From NCBI GenBank assembly GCA_026706425.1, contig JAPOYW010000451.1:1-10255 (forward strand): a DNA stretch of 10,255 bases, given 5' to 3'. The notes under the pieces are model-generated. The model made no database searches, was not told the DNA's origin, and saw nothing but the letters and a program-made list of their open reading frames with translations. The position numbers and the translations under genes are program-made. Origin of the DNA: Gammaproteobacteria bacterium (lineage in GTDB: Bacteria; Pseudomonadota; Gammaproteobacteria; Pseudomonadales; Azotimanducaceae). This document shows, piece after piece, positions 5,489 to 10,255 of the stretch (position 1 is the first letter of the stretch; the number at the start of each line of letters is the position of its first letter).

Positions 5489-6223
5489 TCAGGGAGCCGA
5501 CGCAGACGCGCGCCGACGCCAAACAGCCCCGTTTTCCGCATCGGCATCGAGGTTGTCCAGGTACGCCTCGTGCGCTGAGATTTCCCCGGGAGAAGCCAAT
5601 ACGACGGCGATGGCAGGGCGGTCCTCCGGCAACCGGACGATTTCCCGCGCGCCGAGGGTCTCCGCTAGAGCCTCGTCGTCATCCGCGAACAACGACAACT
5701 GGCCACCGGTCATCCGCAGATAGACGTCGGCCAGGATTTCGGCGTCCAACAGCGCGCCATGCAGTTCGCGCGCCGAGTTGTCTACCTCGTAGCGCCGGCA
5801 CAGCGCATCCAAGCCGTTCTTCTGACCGGGATGCTTGCGGCGGGCCATGGCCAGGGAGTCGGTCACGGTACAGACGTCGAGGAGCTTGGTTGCGCCGGGG
5901 CGGTCGAGCAGCTTCAGTTCGTAGTCGATGAATGCGAGATCGAAGGGCGCGTTGTGGATGATCACCTCCGCGTCGCCCACGAATGCCAGGAATTCGTCCG
6001 CGACCTGGGCGAACTTCGGCTTGCCGGCCAGGAATTCGGCATCGAGCCCGTGCACGTCGAAGGCGGCGTCGTCGATCTCGCGTTCCGGATCGATGTAGAG
6101 CTGCAAACGACGACCGGTGATCTTGCGGTCGACAATCTCAACCGCACCCACCTCGATGACCCGGTGTCCTCCCTGCTCCGGTTCGAGCCCCGTGGTTTCC
6201 GTGTCGAGAACTACCTGTCTCAC
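5489..6223 (-). CDS. dnaQ: DNA polymerase III epsilon subunit (3'-5' proofreading exonuclease)
   Basis: 244 residues (E. coli 243), starting at a GTG that overlaps the rnhA stop as GTGA, which points to translational coupling. It proofreads for the replicative polymerase alpha subunit. The DEDDh exonuclease motifs are all present: D7 and E9 in LDTETTG, HNAPFD at 90-95, and H155/D160 in HGALLDAE. A canonical beta-clamp binding pentapeptide QLSLF occurs at 175-179, after the exonuclease domain. The C-terminal tail (EISAHEAYLDNLD...GAVW) matches the segment that holds the polymerase alpha subunit. It is the last gene of the yafS-rnhA-dnaQ operon. Confidence 0.96.
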   Translation of the reverse strand: MRQVVLDTETTGLEPEQGGHRVIEVGAVEIVDRKITGRRLQLYIDPEREIDDAAFDVHGLDAEFLAGKPKFAQVADEFLAFVGDAEVIIHNAPFDLAFIDYELKLLDRPGATKLLDVCTVTDSLAMARRKHPGQKNGLDALCRRYEVDNSARELHGALLDAEILADVYLRMTGGQLSLFADDDEALAETLGAREIVRLPEDRPAIAVVLASPGEISAHEAYLDNLDADAENGAVWRRRASASAP

Positions 6224-6693
6224 CGATCCGCGTCCTCCCTGACTCTCGCTTCCTCGAGCATCTCATCGATGGCCTCGTTCGCGGCACGGTCCACGGCTTC
6301 GTTCTCGGCGTGGCCGCTGTGACCCTTTACCCACCGCCAGGAAACCTCGTGCCCCGCGTTCAGCGCGTCGAGCCGCTGCCAAAGATCGACGTTCAGGACC
6401 GGTCGGTCGCCGGCCCGGATCCATCCGCGCCGCTTCCACCCGGCAATCCAACGGGTGATTCCCTGTCTCACATACTCGGAGTCGGTGGTCAAGGTGACCT
6501 TGCTCGGTCGCTTCAGTGCGGCAAGCCCCTCGATGGCGGCCTTGAGTTCCATCCGGTTGTTCGTGGTATGGGTCTCGGCACCTCGAATGGTTTTCTCGGC
6601 GTCCCGGTAGCGCAGCAAGGCCGCCCAACCACCCGGACCGGGATTGCCCCGGCATGCACCGTCCGTGAAGATGTGGACCCGGCTAGCCCGCAT
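6220..6693 (-). CDS. rnhA: Ribonuclease HI
   Basis: 157 residues (E. coli 155) from the ATG at 6693. The frame is open upstream, but this start gives the family length and begins just before the first strand (VHIFTDGACRGNPGPGG). RNase HI cuts the RNA strand of RNA-DNA hybrids, removing primers and R-loops. The catalytic carboxylates are D11, E49 (RMELKAA), D71 (TDSEYV) and D135 (EAVDRAAN), with H125 in KGHSGH, matching D10/E48/D70/D134/H124 of E. coli. The basic handle region (GWKRRGW) is present. It overlaps the upstream methyltransferase gene by 11 bases and dnaQ by four, so it is part of one transcript. Confidence 0.97.
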   Translation of the reverse strand: MRASRVHIFTDGACRGNPGPGGWAALLRYRDAEKTIRGAETHTTNNRMELKAAIEGLAALKRPSKVTLTTDSEYVRQGITRWIAGWKRRGWIRAGDRPVLNVDLWQRLDALNAGHEVSWRWVKGHSGHAENEAVDRAANEAIDEMLEEARVREDADR

Positions 6694-7531
6694 TCGGTAG
6701 GACCGCCGGCGCGAGTTCGCGGTTGTCTTGTCGCTGGTTGCGCCGTTGGACGATATACCCGGGTCCCCGCTTGGTCGCCGCCAGTATGTAGGCGCCACCC
6801 AGGGGTGGCTGCAACCGGTTCACCCAGACGCTGGCGGTTTGCCACCGGTCTGCGGCGAGGGCCATGGGCAGCACCGAGCGGTAGTTGAGGTAGATCGTTC
6901 GGGCATCCCGGGTCATTCCGAGGACCGTAAGCCATTCGCCGAGCCGGGGGACGCTCAACGGCCGCAGATCGCGGAACGCCGGGAATGGTTTGGACAACAA
7001 CCAAAGGCTCAGGGGGTTGAACCCCACCACGACCAACCTGCCCCCCGACTTGAGGATCCGTGCCGCTTCGCGCAGGGAGCTTCGTCGATCCGCTGCCACA
7101 TCCAGCGCATGATGCAACACCACGGCATCGATGCTCGCGCTGGCGAAAGGTAGTTCGGCCGTGTCCGCGACGACGAGATCCACGTCCGCCGTGCGCGGAG
7201 GCTTGCTGCCAGCGCCTTCACGCTCCCAGGGCGAAGGCCCGCGCGGCCCCGAGATGTCGTACGTCGTGCAGATCCGGGCGCGGACCATGCATTGTGCAGT
7301 GATGTCCACCAGGTCGGCGGTGGCGCCTATCCACAGCAGGGAATCGCCAAGGAACCTGCGTACCGTTTCCTGCAGCGCTCGACGTTCGAGGGCGAGTAGC
7401 CGGTCACCGGCCGGGGTGGCCAGCCAATCAGCCAACCGGCGTCGCCTCGCGTCGGCACCCCTACCGTGACCGACCGCCCGGGATTCGCGGCGGGGTTCCG
7501 TCCCGCCTTGGTTCACATTTGCGTTTGCCAA
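6683..7531 (-). CDS. yafS: Class I SAM-dependent methyltransferase, YafS-like
   Basis: 282 residues if started at the TTG at 7531; a GTG five codons later (7516) is an alternative. The protein matches YafS by context (directly upstream of rnhA-dnaQ) and by sequence. LLWIGATADLV corresponds to LLKIGNLSAEI in E. coli YafS, and ADTAELPFASASIDAVVLHH to the LPFADKSVD region. LREAARILKSGGRLVVVGFNPLSLW corresponds to the LREADRVL...GFNPISF stretch. Motif I lacks the usual GxGxG, as in YafS itself, so SAM binding should be tested rather than assumed. The substrate is unknown. A Gly/Pro/Arg-rich insert spans about residues 94-113. It is divergent from mltD. Confidence 0.8.
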   Translation of the reverse strand: MANANVNQGGTEPRRESRAVGHGRGADARRRRLADWLATPAGDRLLALERRALQETVRRFLGDSLLWIGATADLVDITAQCMVRARICTTYDISGPRGPSPWEREGAGSKPPRTADVDLVVADTAELPFASASIDAVVLHHALDVAADRRSSLREAARILKSGGRLVVVGFNPLSLWLLSKPFPAFRDLRPLSVPRLGEWLTVLGMTRDARTIYLNYRSVLPMALAADRWQTASVWVNRLQPPLGGAYILAATKRGPGYIVQRRNQRQDNRELAPAVLPNAG

Positions 7532-7592
7532 GTAATCCGCTTTCCCGCAAAGTACTTGCGCCTAGCGACGGCACCCCTGCCCGACGAGTGAT

Positions 7593-7609
7593 GATGCCAG
7601 TACGGCATC
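7593..7609. promoter_or_regulatory. Inverted repeat in the divergent yafS-like / mltD intergenic region
   Basis: GATGCC (7593-7598) and GGCATC (7604-7609) form a perfect 6-bp dyad around AGTAC, near the middle of the 122-base divergent gap (7532-7653). It could be an operator controlling one or both genes, or a hairpin in the mltD leader. No -10/-35 pair convinced me. Confidence 0.3.
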
Positions 7610-7653
7610 GGACTTTGGGTCGAGTGGCGCCTTAAGCCGCGTTCAACATTTTA

Positions 7654-9246
7654 GTGACGAGAATTCTGACCACCGCCACCGTGTTCTGCAACCGCCCGTT
7701 GCCTGTTTCCCCGCGCCCGTCTGGCCAGGCCTGCGCCCTTACCGCCACAGCGGCAACGAGACCGTTCGCACTCTGCGTGTTGGTTCTCGGCCTGGCCGGT
7801 TGCGTGACCGTCGACACACCCTCCGAGATTGAACAGACCAACGACCCGGAACTCGACGAGGACCCTGTCCAGGACACCCGCGTCGAGGCGATTGCCGATG
7901 CCTCGTCAACGAACACTACCGTAGCGACTCCCACCGAAACGGCCGCCCCCGCGCCAACCGATGCGCCTTCCCCATCGCCGGTCGACGCGCTCTCCCGAGC
8001 TCCGAGCGAAGCATTCGCCCCGTCCGCAGCCGAGTCCGCGCCTGTCGAGACGTCGGATCCCTTGGCAGCCGACGGGGCCGCGGCGATTGGGTTCCTTGAC
8101 CGGCTGAAGGCCAGCTTTCGGTTGGATCACTCCTTGAACCGCAAGGGTGTGGCCAAGGAAATCGACTGGGTGGCCCGACGGCCGGATCGCCTTGCCAGGC
8201 GCGATCGCTTGCTCGAATACCTGCCCTACCTTTGCGAAAAGGTCTGGGACCGCGGTATGCCCGGCGAAATCTGCCTGTTGCCGATCGTCGAGAGTCGGCT
8301 TGACCCTTTTGCATTCTCCCCGGGAGGTGCCGTCGGCCTCTGGCAGTTCATACCAGCCACCGCCAAGCGCTTCGGCCTGAAGATCGACTGGTGGGTAGAC
8401 GAAAGACGAGACATCGTGCTCGCCACGGATGCCGCGCTGAACTACCTGGAGGTACTTCACGATCGCTTCGGCGACTGGCTCCTGGCGCTTGCCGCCTACA
8501 ATTGGGGCGAGGGACGCGTGAGTCGAGCGCTGCGCAAGAGCGGTCCCAACGCCAGCTTCTTCGACATCAAGGTTCCCCGCGAGACCGTCCGCTACGTTGA
8601 CCGTCTATTGGCGTATTCGGCCGTTTTCGCCCAGTCGGCAAGCTTAGGAGTCGAATTGCCCCTGTCGAACCTGGAGACAGCGCCGGTCTCCTTCGCCGTG
8701 GTCGAAACCGGAGGCCAGGTCGACCTGGCTCGGGCGGCGCAGGCCCTCGGTTGCGGCCTCGACGAGATCTACCGCCGAAACCCGGCCCTCAATCGTTGGG
8801 CCACCCACCCCGAAGGCCCGCACCGGCTTCTGGTGGGCGCTGGGAGTGAAACAACCGCCGAGCGGGCGCTGGCCGAGATCCCCGAGGACGAGCGGCTCGC
8901 CTGGGTCCGGCATCTCGTTGTCTCCGGCGAAACACTGAGCGAGATCGCCGTCGCCTATAGAACGAGTGTGGAGACCCTCCAGAACGCCAACCGTTTGCGG
9001 GGTACGCTCATTCGCGCGGGTGACTACCTGCTGGTTCCGACGACGCATCGACCCTTCGAGGACTACGCTCGCTATTCGCGTCCATTGGCAGGCCGCCCGG
9101 CGGGCGTGTACGTCGTCAAAGCCGGCGACACGATCTGGGACATCGCCCGACTGCTCGGCTTGAAACGGCAGACATTGATGACCGCCAACCAGATCGGACC
9201 CGACGATATCCTGAGAATCGGACAGCGTCTGTCGATTCCCAACTGA
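7654..9246 (+). CDS. mltD: Membrane-bound lytic murein transglycosylase D (lipoprotein with LysM repeats)
   Basis: 530 residues from GTG 7654; GTG 7681 and TTG 7699 are possible later starts and no Shine-Dalgarno decides. It cleaves peptidoglycan between MurNAc and GlcNAc, forming 1,6-anhydro ends, at the outer membrane facing the periplasm. A lipobox LAGC places the lipidated Cys at residue 50, after a hydrophobic stretch. This is a long leader, which favours a later start. An Ala/Pro/Ser/Thr/Glu-rich linker follows to about 145. The SLT domain contains the catalytic Glu (residue 213) in LPIVESRLDPFAFSPGGAVG, then LWQFIPATAKRFGL and LALAAYNWGEGRV. Two LysM modules bind glycan at about 419-465 and 485-530, the second ending the protein. 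A weaker LysM-like segment precedes them. Confidence 0.93.
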   Translation: MTRILTTATVFCNRPLPVSPRPSGQACALTATAATRPFALCVLVLGLAGCVTVDTPSEIEQTNDPELDEDPVQDTRVEAIADASSTNTTVATPTETAAPAPTDAPSPSPVDALSRAPSEAFAPSAAESAPVETSDPLAADGAAAIGFLDRLKASFRLDHSLNRKGVAKEIDWVARRPDRLARRDRLLEYLPYLCEKVWDRGMPGEICLLPIVESRLDPFAFSPGGAVGLWQFIPATAKRFGLKIDWWVDERRDIVLATDAALNYLEVLHDRFGDWLLALAAYNWGEGRVSRALRKSGPNASFFDIKVPRETVRYVDRLLAYSAVFAQSASLGVELPLSNLETAPVSFAVVETGGQVDLARAAQALGCGLDEIYRRNPALNRWATHPEGPHRLLVGAGSETTAERALAEIPEDERLAWVRHLVVSGETLSEIAVAYRTSVETLQNANRLRGTLIRAGDYLLVPTTHRPFEDYARYSRPLAGRPAGVYVVKAGDTIWDIARLLGLKRQTLMTANQIGPDDILRIGQRLSIPN

Positions 9247-9248
9247 CC

Positions 9249-9263
9249 CCGGCGCCTCGCCGG
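9249..9263 (+). terminator. Hairpin just after mltD
   Basis: CCGGCG (9249-9254) and CGCCGG (9258-9263) form a perfect 6-bp stem with a 3-base loop, starting two bases after the mltD stop. There is no T tract, so termination is only suggested by position. Confidence 0.4.
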
Positions 9264-9332
9264 CACGATCTCACAACGTCGGGGCGGAGCCCTGGGCCTG
9301 CTCCCTGCGATCCCGTCTTCCCTGCGGAGCCG

Positions 9333-9344
9333 TGGCCCGGGCCA
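9333..9344. repeat. 12-base palindrome beside the ppiD stop
   Basis: TGGCCCGGGCCA is perfectly self-complementary and lies three bases beyond the ppiD stop, on its 3' side. With no loop it would form a cruciform or a poor hairpin. It may contribute to ending ppiD transcription, or be chance in GC-rich DNA. Confidence 0.25.
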
Positions 9345-9347
9345 GGG

Positions 9348-10255
9348 TCACCCGGACGGCGGGAAGTCGATTGCGCTAATCGACGCATCGGCTCGCAGGG
9401 TACGAATCAAGGCCTCGAGACCCTGGCTGGCCTCCAATCGGTCCAGCGATCTTGCAAGTGCGCTGCGGTCGGCTTCGCTCATCGCACCGTAGTCCCGCAG
9501 AACCACGTTCGAAAGGACCACCAAGGCCCGGGATCCGTCTCCCAGCGCTGCAACGTCCGGGACTCGCTCCCCTTGCATCGGGGCCGCCATCTCGAATGCC
9601 GTGGCACGGATCTCTGCCGGCACCGATTGATCCCCACGCTCCATACCGTCCGCGCGTTGCCATGCGATCCCCGTCGTATCCGCCAGCTCCGTGAACGTGG
9701 CCCCGTCTGCTAGCTGTCCCAACGCATCGAATGCGGCATCCTCCGTTAGGCGACGAGCCCGTTCCAATGCCAACCGCTCGCGGATCTCCTCGCGCACTTC
9801 GTCGAGGGGGCGTTCGGTTGGCGGGTGACGTTGTCGCAGGCGAATCACCACAGCGGCGTCAGCCGTTGCCACTGCGGGACTGTTGTAGCCTTCGACGAGA
9901 ACCTCGTCCCCGAACGCCGCCTGCCGAACGGCCAGATCCGCGAAGATTCCAGCGCGGGATGATCGCGTCGCACCCTCCAATGTCTCGATCTCAAGGCCGT
10001 AGCGTTCGCCGAGCCCATTCAGGGTATCGCCTTCCTCGAATGCCAATTCGTCAACCTCGCGAATCATCTCCTCGAACAGCCGGTCCGCTTCCTGACTGCG
10101 CAGTTCGGCCTCGATGTCCGCGGCGCGTTCCGACAGCGACGGGACATCCTCGTCATCGACCTCGACGAGCTTGATCAGATGGACACCGAACTCGGTCTCC
10201 ACGGGCATCGACACCTCCCCCGGAGACAGCGCCCATAGGGCGTCCTCGAGAGCCG
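9348..10255 (-). CDS. ppiD: Periplasmic folding chaperone / peptidyl-prolyl isomerase PpiD, C-terminal part
   Basis: About 301 C-terminal residues; the 5' part (membrane anchor, SurA-like N-terminal domain and most of the parvulin domain) lies beyond the window. PpiD is anchored in the inner membrane near the Sec translocon and helps outer-membrane and periplasmic proteins fold. The upstream-most residues, ALWALSPGEVSMPVETEFGVHLIKL, are the end of a parvulin-type rotamase domain, with the usual '.S.PV.T.FG.H.I.L' signature. After it comes a helical, acidic C-terminal domain (coiled-coil-like around EIRERLALERARRL). The GTG at 10214 is internal, because the frame is open to the window edge. 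A SurA-type protein is less likely, given the long C-terminal domain. Confidence 0.85.
   Translation of the reverse strand, partial: ALEDALWALSPGEVSMPVETEFGVHLIKLVEVDDEDVPSLSERAADIEAELRSQEADRLFEEMIREVDELAFEEGDTLNGLGERYGLEIETLEGATRSSRAGIFADLAVRQAAFGDEVLVEGYNSPAVATADAAVVIRLRQRHPPTERPLDEVREEIRERLALERARRLTEDAAFDALGQLADGATFTELADTTGIAWQRADGMERGDQSVPAEIRATAFEMAAPMQGERVPDVAALGDGSRALVVLSNVVLRDYGAMSEADRSALARSLDRLEASQGLEALIRTLRADASISAIDFPPSG

Noticed and set aside
5759..6322. Plus-strand frame of 187 codons
   Set aside because: It is antisense to dnaQ and rnhA, whose catalytic motifs are intact on the minus strand.

Overview
The window is high-GC, densely packed chromosomal DNA whose gene content fits a gammaproteobacterium (inference). 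The main clue is the methyltransferase(yafS-like)-rnhA-dnaQ operon divergent from mltD, a layout typical of Gammaproteobacteria. NhaB and PpiD agree with this. I see no phage, transposon or CRISPR signal. Almost all of it is ordinary housekeeping sequence, and I do not see a new multi-gene system.

Layout. Positions 1-480 hold the 3' end of a UDP-glucose 6-dehydrogenase gene. It is followed with a 4-base ATGA overlap by a secreted HExxH metallopeptidase carrying C-terminal TPR-like repeats (477-1979). A convergent gene for a small MoaD/ThiS-like beta-grasp protein ending in Gly-Gly (1954-2202, minus) overlaps that gene's 3' end by 26 bases. The gene-poor stretch 2203-2639 holds an odd class-II (leucine-like) tRNA or tRNA pseudogene on the minus strand at 2374-2464. 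A small SCP2-like gene (2640-2975) then converges on nudC. NudC appears as two minus-strand reading frames (3573-3851 and 2983-3576) joined by a GTGA stop/start overlap.

A divergent intergenic stretch leads to nhaB (3930-5462), a Na+/H+ antiporter gene. nhaB converges, across a hairpin, on the operon yafS-like methyltransferase (6683-7531), rnhA (6220-6693), dnaQ (5489-6223), all minus with overlapping ends. Divergent from it is mltD (7654-9246), a lytic transglycosylase lipoprotein with LysM repeats. mltD converges on the 3' part of ppiD (9348-10255, minus), which runs off the window.

Functional links. rnhA and dnaQ serve DNA replication. The TPR-peptidase, MltD and PpiD act in the cell envelope. 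UDP-glucose dehydrogenase supplies UDP-glucuronate for envelope polysaccharides, and NhaB handles sodium and pH. The items most worth a second look are the aberrant tRNA-like gene, the split nudC, and the unpartnered Gly-Gly-ending beta-grasp protein.
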